NCBI GenBank assembly: GCA_020638035.1
Contig: JACKJI010000002.1
Span: forward strand, 248,001 to 312,000
DNA from: Hyphomicrobiaceae bacterium
Lineage (GTDB): Bacteria; Pseudomonadota; Alphaproteobacteria; Rhizobiales; Hyphomicrobiaceae
Direction of reading: 5' to 3'
Length of the DNA stretch: 64,000 bases
This document shows positions 44,777 to 53,141 of the stretch, one piece after another. The notes beneath the pieces are model-generated. The model made no database searches, was not told where the DNA came from, and saw only the letters and a list, made by a program, of their open reading frames with translations. Made by a program: the position numbers and the translations under genes. Each line of letters opens with the position of its first letter. Within the stretch, counting starts at the first letter, position 1.

Positions 44777-46150
44777 TCAGGCCATAAGCCCGAGATGCCA
44801 CAACACGAATGCCAGACCGCCGCAAACGGCGAGAACCTGCGCGATGCCGCGATGCGCAACGAGCAGCAGCAACGCGGCTAGAACCGCAAGCGCCGCCGCC
44901 ACCCCATTGACCGTCGAGAGGTCTGGCACGGTCAGCCGCAGCGGGCCCAGCACGCGCGTGTCGACCTTTGCAAACAGCACGTGCAGCGCAAACCAGACGC
45001 TGAGGTTCAAGATCACACCAACAACCGCTGCCGTGATGCCCCGCAACGCAGCCTGCAGCCGCGGCATCGCCGAGATTCGTTCGATGTAGGGGGCACCGAC
45101 GAAGATCCACAGGAAGCACGGCACGAACGTTGCCCATAGCGAGACGATGGCGCCGGCAAGCGCCATGCCGAGCGAGACGCCGCCACCGGCACGACCTGCG
45201 GCCAAGGCACCGACGAACTCGTTCACCAGAATCAACGGTCCTGGTGTCGTCTCGGCAAGACCCAGCGCGTCGAGCATTTCACCGGGAGCGAGCCAACCCA
45301 GGCGCTCCACCACTTCCTGCGCCATGTAGGCAAGTACCGCGTAGGCGCCGCCGAAGGTCACCACCGCAAGCTTTGAAAAGAACCAGGCGAGCTGGCTCAG
45401 CACATGGCCGCCGCCAAGGCCCACCGTTAGCAACCCCAGCGGAACGAGCCATAGACCCAGCCAGATGACAGCAGTCCGCAGCGTTTGACCCGCATACACG
45501 CGCGCCAGAGGCTGAGCGTGCCCATCTGCCGGCTGTGCCTCGTCTTGCGGCGATTTGCGAGCAGGCGGCGGTCCAGCCCCAGACGCAGGCTCCAGCAGAT
45601 AACCGGCCAGGGCTGCCATCACGATGATCAGAGGAAACGGCAGCGCCAGAAAGAATATGCCGACGAAGGCCGCGGCGGCGATCACTCCGTCGAGCGGCGA
45701 CTTAAGCGCCCGCCGTGCCACACGGAGCAATGCCTCGATGACGATCGCCAGCACGGCCGCCTTGATGCCAACGAAGACGGCAAGCGCAACCGGCGTCGCG
45801 CCGATGCTCATGTAGAGAGCCGCGAGCGCAAAGATCACCGCTGCTCCCGGCAGCACGAACGTCAGGCCCGCCATCAGCCCACCCTTGACGCCATGCAGGC
45901 GCCAGCCGGCATAGGTGGCAAGCTGCATCGCCTCGGGACCCGGCAGCAGCATGCAGAAATTGAGTGCGGAGAGGAACGTCCGCTCATCGAGCCAGCGGCG
46001 ATGATCGACCAGATCGCGATGCATCATCGCGATCTGCCCGGCCGGACCGCCGAACGACAGCAGTCCGATCCGAGTGAAAGCGCGCGTCGCCTCCGCAAAG
46101 GTCGGCACAGGCGCGGGCACCGTCTCATGCTCAGTAGCGTTCGTCCTCAA
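44777..46150 (-). CDS. chrA: chromate transporter, full-length two-domain ChrA
   Basis: 457 residues with two homologous Chromate_transp domains. The first begins [20 protein letters not shown] and contains [19 protein letters not shown]. The second begins [24 protein letters not shown] and contains [19 protein letters not shown]. The protein spans the inner membrane about ten to twelve times and is known to export chromate. Long two-domain form is usual in proteobacteria. It starts near the divergent DUF2892 gene region. Confidence 0.92.
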   Translation of the reverse strand: MRTNATEHETVPAPVPTFAEATRAFTRIGLLSFGGPAGQIAMMHRDLVDHRRWLDERTFLSALNFCMLLPGPEAMQLATYAGWRLHGVKGGLMAGLTFVLPGAAVIFALAALYMSIGATPVALAVFVGIKAAVLAIVIEALLRVARRALKSPLDGVIAAAAFVGIFFLALPFPLIIVMAALAGYLLEPASGAGPPPARKSPQDEAQPADGHAQPLARVYAGQTLRTAVIWLGLWLVPLGLLTVGLGGGHVLSQLAWFFSKLAVVTFGGAYAVLAYMAQEVVERLGWLAPGEMLDALGLAETTPGPLILVNEFVGALAAGRAGGGVSLGMALAGAIVSLWATFVPCFLWIFVGAPYIERISAMPRLQAALRGITAAVVGVILNLSVWFALHVLFAKVDTRVLGPLRLTVPDLSTVNGVAAALAVLAALLLLVAHRGIAQVLAVCGGLAFVLWHLGLMA

Positions 46151-46449
46151 GGCCCAACTCCAATAGTCAGCGGAGTCGACTCTTGGGCTGCCGCCTCACG
46201 GGGTGGTCGCCAAACCCCGTCAGCATGGTGCTCGACATTGGTACCCTACGCAAGGGACTGCTCACGGCCGGCGCCTGCCGGCGCTGCGTCCGCGTCCGGA
46301 AGGTGATCCCGATCACCGACAATCCCGACAGTGGAGGCAATAATCGCCTACATTCGCAATCAACGAGATTTTCTCCCCATCCAACCTGCTGCATCAGAGC
46401 AGGATTGGAACGGCAGCATCGGACCCGAACCCAACCATCGGAGCGCAGC

Positions 46450-46653
46450 ATGAATATCGATCGCATGGTCATGGCATTTGCAGGCATCGTCATCCTCGTC
46501 GGCACGGCCCTCGGCTACACGATGCACCCCTACTGGCTGGCAGTACCGGCCTTCGTTGGTGCCAACCTGCTGCAAGCCGCCTTCACCGGCTTCTGCCCGC
46601 TCGCCAAGATCCTGCGCGCGCTCGGGCTGAAGCCTGGCTCGGCCTTCCCCTGA
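46450..46653 (+). CDS. DUF2892 (YgaP-like) small membrane protein
   Basis: 67 residues with two membrane helices. The start [20 protein letters not shown] and the end [19 protein letters not shown], with the single conserved cysteine in GFCP, match the YgaP membrane domain found alone (without rhodanese domain) in many bacteria. The role is not settled; YgaP links to sulfur or NO chemistry. A weak GGAG lies before the start. Confidence 0.88.
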   Translation: MNIDRMVMAFAGIVILVGTALGYTMHPYWLAVPAFVGANLLQAAFTGFCPLAKILRALGLKPGSAFP

Positions 46654-47183
46654 GGGTTGGCAGTCCCGCCGCCCTACCGAACGCAAGCACCTCTCACCCC
46701 GCCAGCGCATCGGCTGCGAATGGCGCGGTGAGAGGTGCCGGCTTCACCCCTTTTCGCAACCGTCCGCACTTTCTCCGACTGCGACTTGCCAGCACATTTT
46801 TGCCGCAATGCAGCATGGAACAAGAACGCTTCGCCTCCGGATCTGCGACCTGCCGCCGCGCGTCACTCACGAACAATTGGAATTTATCGTTAAGATTCAA
46901 TCCAGTTCATCGAAACATTAGCAGAATCATCCTTTTCGTGCGTTGACCGCGTCGAGTTCCTGATGCTCTGGTCGCGCCGCCAGAACAGACCTCAATAACC
47001 ACGGTGGCTGAACGCGTTCTGGTGTTCGGCTCAACGACAAGTCCAGACCTGCCGGGGGAGCCGTATGTCGGCCGCCGCACGCAGAGGGGGACGAGGGATG
47101 ATCACAAATCAAGCGTCGCAGATCGCGCCGCAGCATCCCAGCGTTGTGCAATGCAACCGCCACCGGGAATGATGGAGTGTTTC
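46654..47183. other. intergenic region with a long hairpin
   Basis: 530 bases without a supported gene. A strong stem-loop lies at 46687-46738: 12 perfect pairs (GCACCTCTCACC with GGTGAGAGGTGC) and a partly paired top. It has no T-tract. It may end the DUF2892 transcript or be a structured leader. The remainder is AT-richer (about 46870-46940) and probably holds the promoter of the RlpA-like gene. Confidence 0.5.
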
Positions 47184-47729
47184 ATGCGCAAGCTTCTGAT
47201 TGCAGCGGCAGCCGTTGCCATGGCGGGCCTGACATCGGCCGCCCCGGCCAACGCAACGTATTGGGCCTGCCAAGGCGGCCACGTGGCCTGTGGTGGCGAA
47301 TCCCGTTCGGCCGCGCCGTCGAAGTCCAGCTACAAGAAGGCCTCTCACAAGAAGACGAAGTCCTATGAGTCTGCTGACTCGTCGTACAGCGGCGGCAGCA
47401 AGAAGAAGAAAAAGAGGGTCACCTATTCGGGCTCCAGCGGCTACAGCTCCGGCGGCGGTCTCGCCTCCTACTATTGGCAGCCGCAGCGTGTCGCTTCGGG
47501 TGGCTGGTTCAATCCGAATGCCCTGACGGCCGCGCACAAGACGCTGCCGTTCGGCACCAAGGTCCGTGTCACCAATCGGCATAATGGCAAGTCGGTGGTG
47601 GTCACCATCAACGACCGGGGCCCCTACGTGAAGGGCCGCGTCATCGACCTGTCGAGCCGCGCCGCCGGCGTCATCGGCATGAAGGGCTCCGGCGTCGTGC
47701 CGGTTTCCCTCGCCGTCCTGGGCCGCTGA
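47184..47729 (+). CDS. rlpA: septal ring lytic transglycosylase RlpA-like protein
   Basis: 181 residues from ATG 47184 (GGAG six bases upstream). Signal peptide [20 protein letters not shown] ends at PANA. A Ser/Lys-rich linker (about residues 35-85) leads to a double-psi beta-barrel: [58 protein letters not shown]. The aspartate in INDRGP is the expected catalytic residue. It cleaves naked glycan strands or binds the septum. No SPOR domain is present, so it is a short form. A terminator follows at 47871. Confidence 0.9.
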   Translation: MRKLLIAAAAVAMAGLTSAAPANATYWACQGGHVACGGESRSAAPSKSSYKKASHKKTKSYESADSSYSGGSKKKKKRVTYSGSSGYSSGGGLASYYWQPQRVASGGWFNPNALTAAHKTLPFGTKVRVTNRHNGKSVVVTINDRGPYVKGRVIDLSSRAAGVIGMKGSGVVPVSLAVLGR

Positions 47730-47870
47730 TCGGCATAGGGCACCTCAGCGCGGTTGCGACCCGACGAACGGCAACCGCGCTGCCCGCATTAATCCGGTAG
47801 CATGCACCATGCCTGGGATCGCGGCGCGGTCTAGCGGTGCCGGCCCTGAAAAATGCGACTTCGATCAACC

Positions 47871-47906
47871 GCCCCTGGCCGTCCGCGGCCGGGGGCTCTT
47901 TTTTTT
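47871..47906 (+). terminator. intrinsic terminator after rlpA-like gene
   Basis: GCCCCTGGCCG pairs with CGGCCGGGGGC (one mismatch) and is followed by CTCTTTTTTTTG, a run of eight T. It lies about 140 bases after the stop. Confidence 0.9.
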
Positions 47907-48099
47907 GCGTCGCCCCCACCTCCCCCTTTCGGGGGGCGCCGCGAGGCTGAGGAGCCACACCTGACCCCGAACAGCCAGAACGCGGAAAAAACCGGTAACT
48001 TCCGATAAAATTACGCTAGTGTTCCGACGCCGACGCGAGGGTCCCGAGCGCCGGCCCGTCCATCGAGCCGAATGAAGAAACGGAAGCACGCTCAACCTA

Positions 48100-48882
48100 A
48101 TGCCACAGCATCCCGCACCTCGCGACCGTGACGCCGCCATCGCCGAAATCCGCAAGGCGATGATCGAGAAGAAGCTGACGCAGGCCGAGCTGGCCGACGC
48201 GGCGGACTGCCACGAGAAGACCGTGCAGAATCTGCTCGGTGGCCGATCGGTGCGCGATCAGACGCTGTTTGACGTCTGCATGGTGCTGGGGCTCGACTTC
48301 GAGCGCGTCAAGGCAGAGTGGGAAGGATCCCCCCTCAACGGCGCCAACGAGCCGATGGACCTCAAAGGCGAGGGCGGCTTCGTCGCGCCGGTCTACATGG
48401 GGGCCTACACCCGGGCCGCCGTCGACCACTACATCGGCTCCTACCTGACGCTACGGCCGGCGTTTTCTCTGCCGCAGGTCATCATCGCCTATCGCACCGA
48501 CATTGTCTGGGATCCCGAATGGCCCTCCTTGCTGTTCGAAGAGAGCGGCCGGCCTGATGCCACCTATTCGCACCGTGGACGGCTCTACATTCCCGCCTCG
48601 TCGATGTTCATTCACCTCGTATCGCTCACCAAGGGCGCGATGCGCATGGTGCTCGTCTCGCAGGTCGACAGGATGGGCGCCATGCGCGGCCTCATCACCA
48701 CGCTCAACAAGCAGGGCGCGATGCTGATGCCTGTGGCCTCACCGATCGTCTACAAGCGTCAGGATGCTTTCGATCCCGCATCGCTGGGACAAATTCAGCC
48801 CACTCATCCGGATCATGCCCGCTACCGCGCGCTGCTCGAGGAAACCATCACGGATGGCTACGCGAAAGTCGTCGAGCGATGA
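48100..48882 (+). CDS. helix-turn-helix protein with C-terminal sensor-like domain
   Basis: 260 residues. An XRE-like helix-turn-helix lies at about residues 15-70 (KKLTQAELADAADCHEKTVQ, NLLGGRSVRDQTLFDVCMVL). The C-terminal 180 residues contain FVAPVYMGAYTRAAVDHYIG and LYIPASSMFIHLVSLTKGAM and are not a standard ligand domain that I know. Similar proteins are found in Rhizobiales. It likely binds DNA; effector and targets unknown. It is monocistronic. Confidence 0.75.
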   Translation: MPQHPAPRDRDAAIAEIRKAMIEKKLTQAELADAADCHEKTVQNLLGGRSVRDQTLFDVCMVLGLDFERVKAEWEGSPLNGANEPMDLKGEGGFVAPVYMGAYTRAAVDHYIGSYLTLRPAFSLPQVIIAYRTDIVWDPEWPSLLFEESGRPDATYSHRGRLYIPASSMFIHLVSLTKGAMRMVLVSQVDRMGAMRGLITTLNKQGAMLMPVASPIVYKRQDAFDPASLGQIQPTHPDHARYRALLEETITDGYAKVVER

Positions 48883-48970
48883 CCTCAGCCGGCGGTGCCG
48901 TGGCATTGCCCGCGGCTTCAGCCACTTCAGTGCGCACGGCGATTTTGTAGAACTTGAAAGCCGGCGCAAC

Positions 48971-49047
48971 CTAGTGTGGTGTCTCGCAATTGCCGACCAA
49001 CAATTGCGGCTGGTTCTTCGTCGGCAATTGCGAGATGAACACCACAC
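48971..49047. repeat. CTAG-ended palindromic repeat, copy 2
   Basis: It starts CTAGTGTGGTGTCTCG. The left arm GTGTGGTG + TCTCGCAATTGCCGAC pairs with the right arm, which differs only by a TTCA bulge. RNA from this region would fold into a stem of about 23 bp. The left end is identical to the repeat at 34551. Confidence 0.75.
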
Positions 49048-49063
49048 CAAATCAATGATTTTG

Positions 49064-49139
49064 CTAGTGTCGTTCAGAACCGCAAAGACCGAGACGAGGC
49101 CGCGGCAAAGGTGTCGGTATTTGCGGTTCACGACACTAG
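49064..49139. repeat. CTAG-ended palindromic repeat, copy 3
   Basis: 76 bases from CTAGTGTCGTTCAGAACC to GGTTCACGACACTAG, with arms of about 28 bp and a TCA bulge. The centre GAGGCCGCGGCAA matches copy 1. It lies 17 bases after copy 2 and just beyond the stop of the patatin gene (49147). Confidence 0.78.
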
Positions 49140-49146
49140 GTACCGC

Positions 49147-50286
49147 TCACGCGCGGCGCACCAGCCCCACCGCCGCCTCTGCCGGTATGCCGCTGACCGG
49201 TACGCCGGCGGCTGGCGCCTTGTCCGCTGCTTCTGTCGGGACATCACCCAGGATGCGCTCGGCGAGCCGTGCCGTCTCGCGCCGGCCGACGTCGCCGCGA
49301 TGCCGATCGAGCCACTTGTGTGTCTCGGTCCGTCCCGCTCCGTGCAGGTAGGTGAAAAGCCCCCAGTCCGGCTTCATCTTCGTCTCGTGCTTCAACGCCT
49401 GCGTATAGCGGCCGGCATCGACGAGATGGAACCGATGCCGCTGCAGGCGTCCCGCGAGCGACTTGCGGTTGAGCCAACTGCGCCGTCCCTCGCGCCGCAG
49501 CGTCTCGATCAGCTCCACGTCGCGCCGCAACGGCGCATTGAATGTGATGTGGTTGATGTGGCCGGAGATCTCGCGTGACCCTGTCGGCAGCTCGCTGCGC
49601 TCGCGCGGATTGATCATGACGAGCAACGTATCGGCCACAGGACTTTCGCGTGCCAGCGTCACCAGTTCCGGATTGGCCGAGAAGCCGCCATCCCAATAGG
49701 CCTTGCCGCCGATCTCGACTGCGCGATGCAGGGTCGGCAGACAGGCCGACGCCAGCACGCTTTCCACCGTCAGTTCTTTGGCGCGGAAGAAGCGCGCGCC
49801 GCCGCCCGCCACTTCCGTCGCGGCAATCAGGAGACCGACGGGCGTGCTGGCGCGGATGCGCTCGAAGTCGATCACCCTGGTCAGCAGCTCCCGCAGCGGA
49901 TCGAAACCCAGCGGATTGAATTCGTAGGGCGACATCAGGCCTGCCATCTGCCCGAGCGATTGCCGCGTCATGCTGTAGAGGAACGGATTGAGCCGCAACA
50001 GGTCTGGAACGCCCGCCTTGTAGACCGCCTGCCAGATCTCGCGCAGCTTTTCGCGCGCGCCCTCCCGGCCGCCCTCTGCAAGGCCCGCCGCCAGAGCCAC
50101 GGCATTGACCGCGCCGGCACTCGTCCCCGACACCCATCCGATCTCGAGTTGCTCCTCCTCGAGCAACCGGTCGAGCACGCCCCACGTGAATGCACCATGT
50201 GCACCGCCGCCCTGTAGCGCCAGATTGATGCTCAACGCCCGCTGAAAGAAAACCACTCTGCCCCCTTGATCGACGCCGTGCCGCAC
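49147..50286 (-). CDS. patatin-like phospholipase
   Basis: 379 residues from a GTG at 50286; later GTG codons are possible starts. The patatin catalytic set is complete: oxyanion loop GGGAHG (about 26-31), nucleophile Ser56 in GTSAG and the aspartate in DGGFSAN (near residue 205). The C-terminus includes THKWLDRHRGDVGRRETARL. It hydrolyses acyl lipids and is probably cytoplasmic or membrane associated, as no signal peptide is seen. It is adjacent to, but separately oriented in function from, the B12 uptake operon. Confidence 0.9.
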   Translation of the reverse strand: MRHGVDQGGRVVFFQRALSINLALQGGGAHGAFTWGVLDRLLEEEQLEIGWVSGTSAGAVNAVALAAGLAEGGREGAREKLREIWQAVYKAGVPDLLRLNPFLYSMTRQSLGQMAGLMSPYEFNPLGFDPLRELLTRVIDFERIRASTPVGLLIAATEVAGGGARFFRAKELTVESVLASACLPTLHRAVEIGGKAYWDGGFSANPELVTLARESPVADTLLVMINPRERSELPTGSREISGHINHITFNAPLRRDVELIETLRREGRRSWLNRKSLAGRLQRHRFHLVDAGRYTQALKHETKMKPDWGLFTYLHGAGRTETHKWLDRHRGDVGRRETARLAERILGDVPTEAADKAPAAGVPVSGIPAEAAVGLVRRA

Positions 50287-50326
50287 GGCCGAACGAGCCT
50301 CGGGCTCGCATTGCAGTAGGGCCGCA

Positions 50327-51085
50327 TCATGTCAGGGTTGTTTTAGGCAACACAATCGGCACGTGGTCTAAGGTCGCGATTTCGCAGTCGACGCCGAACG
50401 CGCCGGCCAGATGCGCGCGTGTCACCACATCCCTTGAAGGTCCTGCCGCCAACACCTTTCCATCCTTGAGCAAAACCGTTTTGTGACAATGTCGCAACGC
50501 GAGGCTGACATCGTGCACGGCGACCAGAACCGTGCGCCCCTGCCGCGCCAGTGCCTCCAGATGTCGGAACAGAGCCAGTACGTGGCCCATGTCTAGTCCT
50601 GCCGTCGGCTCGTCGGCGATCAACACTTGCGCCTCCTGGGCGAGCGCACGCGCCAATAGCACACGCGCCAGCTCGCCGCCCGACAAGGCATCGCACGGCC
50701 GGTCGGCAAGCGCCTCGAGGTCCATTGCCTTCAGCGCCGCACCGACCGCCTCCGCATCATTCGGCGAAGGATTGTGCGGCAGCCGCCCCAACATCACCAC
50801 CCTTCGCACGGGCAATGGCCAGTGCACCACGCGTTCTTGAGGAAGGAAGGCAATCCACCGTCCGCGTTCGCGCCCCTCCATGCCGGCAATGTCGCGACCA
50901 GCAAGTGTCACACGGCCGTGCTCCAACGGAAGCACTCCCGCAAGGGCCTTGAGCAGCGTCGACTTGCCCGCGCCGTTGGGGCCAATGATGGCAATGAGCT
51001 CTCCTGGTTCGGCGCTGACGTCCGCACCATAGAGCACGTGCCTGCTGCCGAGCGTCACCTGAAGATCGTGGCCCGCCAGCGTCAT
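50327..51085 (-). CDS. btuD: cobalamin ABC transporter ATP-binding protein BtuD
   Basis: 252 residues from ATG 51085, which overlaps the btuC stop by four bases. Walker A GPNGAGKST, signature LSGGELARV, Walker B VLIADEPTAGLD and switch VAVHDVSLALRHC are intact. Family similarity is to FecE/HmuV/BtuD ATPases. The assignment to vitamin B12 rests on the operon: permease, binding protein, TonB receptor and a cobalamin riboswitch upstream. Confidence 0.88.
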   Translation of the reverse strand: MTLAGHDLQVTLGSRHVLYGADVSAEPGELIAIIGPNGAGKSTLLKALAGVLPLEHGRVTLAGRDIAGMEGRERGRWIAFLPQERVVHWPLPVRRVVMLGRLPHNPSPNDAEAVGAALKAMDLEALADRPCDALSGGELARVLLARALAQEAQVLIADEPTAGLDMGHVLALFRHLEALARQGRTVLVAVHDVSLALRHCHKTVLLKDGKVLAAGPSRDVVTRAHLAGAFGVDCEIATLDHVPIVLPKTTLT

Positions 51086-52110
51086 GCACTCCACTCCCGA
51101 CGTGAGGCGAGCACCAGCCACAGGAAGAATGGTGCACCGATCAGCGCCGTCACCACACCGAGCTTCAGATCGCCCGCCGGTGACAGCAGCCGCAGGCCAA
51201 CGTCCGCGAAAAGGATCAGCGCCGCGCCACCGAGAAAGCTCGGCACCAGCAGACGCCCCGGCTCGTGCGCAACGAACGGGCGCAGAAGATGCGGCACGAC
51301 AAGGCCGACGAAGCCGATCGCCCCCGTCACCGATGTCGCCGCACCCACCGCCAGCGCCGCACCGAACACGATGCGCTGGCGCAGGGCGCGCGGATCGACG
51401 CCGAGATTGCGCGCCGCCATCTCGCCAAGGCTCAATGCATCAAGCGCACGGCGTGTCGACATCAGCACCGCCGCCCCAACCACGATCAGCGGCGCAGCGA
51501 TCCACACGTGCAGCAGGCTGCGGTCGTTGAGAGAGCCCATCATCCAGTAGATCATCTCCACCGATGCGAACGGATTGGGCGCGAGATTGAGGACCAACGA
51601 CGTCAGCGCTCCCGCTACGCTCGACATCGCGACGCCAGCGAGTATGAGCGTCACAGAGCCGCTGCCCCGCCCGGCAAGCAGCACGACGGCCAACGCCGCA
51701 AGCCCCGCGCCCGCGAGCCCGCCCAGTGGCAACGCCAGCGAGAAGAGCCCGGCTGCCCCGGTGTGGATGGCAATGACCGCTCCAAGCGATGCTCCACCGG
51801 CCATGCCGAGCAGGCCCGGCTCGGCCAAGGGATTGCGCAGATAGCCCTGCAGCGCCGCGCCTGACAGGCCCAGCGCGCCGCCGACCAGTATGCCGAGCAC
51901 GGCGCGCGGCAACCTGATTTCAAGGAGCACGAGCCGCACGGCGTCCTCGCCCTCGGGCAAGCCGAAGCCGTCCGGACCATGCAGCAGCGAGGCGAGAAAC
52001 CCGACGAGGACGAGAGCAATCAGGCCGATGACCAAAGCCCACCGCCCCATCGGCATCAAACGCGACACAGGGTGATCGGCTGGCGTTGCCGTCCCACTAG
52101 GTTCACTCAT
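51082..52110 (-). CDS. btuC: cobalamin ABC transporter permease BtuC
   Basis: 342 residues with about ten membrane helices. FecCD-family motifs are present: LRLPRAVLGILVGGAL-like IRLPRAVL, GAALQGYLRNPLAEPGLLG, LILAGVAMSS and TGAIGFVGLVVPHLLRPFV. It forms the inner-membrane channel for vitamin B12 with BtuD. It overlaps both neighbours by ATGA-type four-base joints, showing tight cotranslation. Confidence 0.9.
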   Translation of the reverse strand: MSEPSGTATPADHPVSRLMPMGRWALVIGLIALVLVGFLASLLHGPDGFGLPEGEDAVRLVLLEIRLPRAVLGILVGGALGLSGAALQGYLRNPLAEPGLLGMAGGASLGAVIAIHTGAAGLFSLALPLGGLAGAGLAALAVVLLAGRGSGSVTLILAGVAMSSVAGALTSLVLNLAPNPFASVEMIYWMMGSLNDRSLLHVWIAAPLIVVGAAVLMSTRRALDALSLGEMAARNLGVDPRALRQRIVFGAALAVGAATSVTGAIGFVGLVVPHLLRPFVAHEPGRLLVPSFLGGAALILFADVGLRLLSPAGDLKLGVVTALIGAPFFLWLVLASRREWSA

Positions 52111-53078
52111 CGGCGGAGAGCGGCCGTGCCGACCGCATCCTCCGCGCTGATCAACGGGTCGCGGCCAGCGGAGACCGACGCGCGCATCAGCGCCGCACGC
52201 TCGCGTCCCAGCGCCTCAATCGCGGTCGCCAACGCCGGCGTACCGCAGAGCCACAACGGCATCGGAACGTGCACGTGACGCCGCCGATCGAGCAGGCTCT
52301 GGAAGGCCCGGTGGCGAAGGTTGTCGGCCGTGACCGTCCGGAACTGTTCCGGATCGTGCGCCAGTACGACCAGATCCGGGGCTTTGGCGATGAGCGTCTC
52401 CAGTGGCAGTCGCCCCGCCGGCCCAAGCTTGCGCACGTGCGCGAGGTTGGCAAAACCTGCCGAGGTCAGCGCTGCATCAAGCAGCCCGCCCGGCACCGCT
52501 GTCAGACTGTTCACCTGATAGGCGAGCGCCGTCGGCCGATGCGGGCTGTGTGGTCGCGCGGCGGCAATGCGCCGGTCGAAATCGGCGATCACCGTTTCCC
52601 CCCGCGCCGCCTCGCCAACGGCTGCCGCAACACTGCGGATTGCCGACCGGACGCCGTCGAGATCGCTCGCCATATCGATCACCTCAACGCGCACGCCGAG
52701 CCGCCGCAACAATGCCACGACCTCGGGTGTCGAGTAGGCGGTCGTCAAGACGACATCGGGCCTGAGCGCCAGCACCTCTTCCGCGCGTCCGCGCAGAAGC
52801 TTGATGCCGTCGACCCGGTCTGAAACGGCCGACAGTACGGGGTCAGCCGCGAGCCGGCTCAGCCCGGCGATGCGGTCGCGCGGCACGAGGTCAACAACGA
52901 GCTGATCGGTGCACAGGTTGATCGAGACGACGCGCATGGCCGTATGACCAGCCTCGGCACGAACGCCGTTGATGGTCGCGAGGAGCACGAGGCACAGCAC
53001 GAGCATGCCGTGCACAGCGGAGATAGGCATGTAAGCCCACCCGCTGTCCTGCCGCATGCCTCGTCTGTCCACGCCCAT
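52107..53078 (-). CDS. btuF: cobalamin ABC transporter substrate-binding protein BtuF
   Basis: 323 residues at most; the true start may be the ATG before PISAVHGMLVLCLVLLATIN, a good signal peptide ending at VRAEAG. The mature part opens MRVVSINLCTDQLVVDLVP and has LRGRAEEVLALRPDVVLTTA and LRRLGVRVEVIDMASDLDGV, typical of the class III (Fhu/BtuF) binding proteins of the periplasm. It hands B12 to BtuC. The gene follows btuB. Confidence 0.87.
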   Translation of the reverse strand: MGVDRRGMRQDSGWAYMPISAVHGMLVLCLVLLATINGVRAEAGHTAMRVVSINLCTDQLVVDLVPRDRIAGLSRLAADPVLSAVSDRVDGIKLLRGRAEEVLALRPDVVLTTAYSTPEVVALLRRLGVRVEVIDMASDLDGVRSAIRSVAAAVGEAARGETVIADFDRRIAAARPHSPHRPTALAYQVNSLTAVPGGLLDAALTSAGFANLAHVRKLGPAGRLPLETLIAKAPDLVVLAHDPEQFRTVTADNLRHRAFQSLLDRRRHVHVPMPLWLCGTPALATAIEALGRERAALMRASVSAGRDPLISAEDAVGTAALRR

Positions 53079-53141
53079 ACTCCTCGTCTCGTCCAGGTCG
53101 ACACCGTCGTGGCGCCGGCAAGCTCGGCACGTCCGAGCGGT

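Noticed and set aside
46694..46900. 68-codon reverse frame in the gap before the RlpA-like gene
   Set aside because: It overlaps the long hairpin and lacks any recognisable feature.
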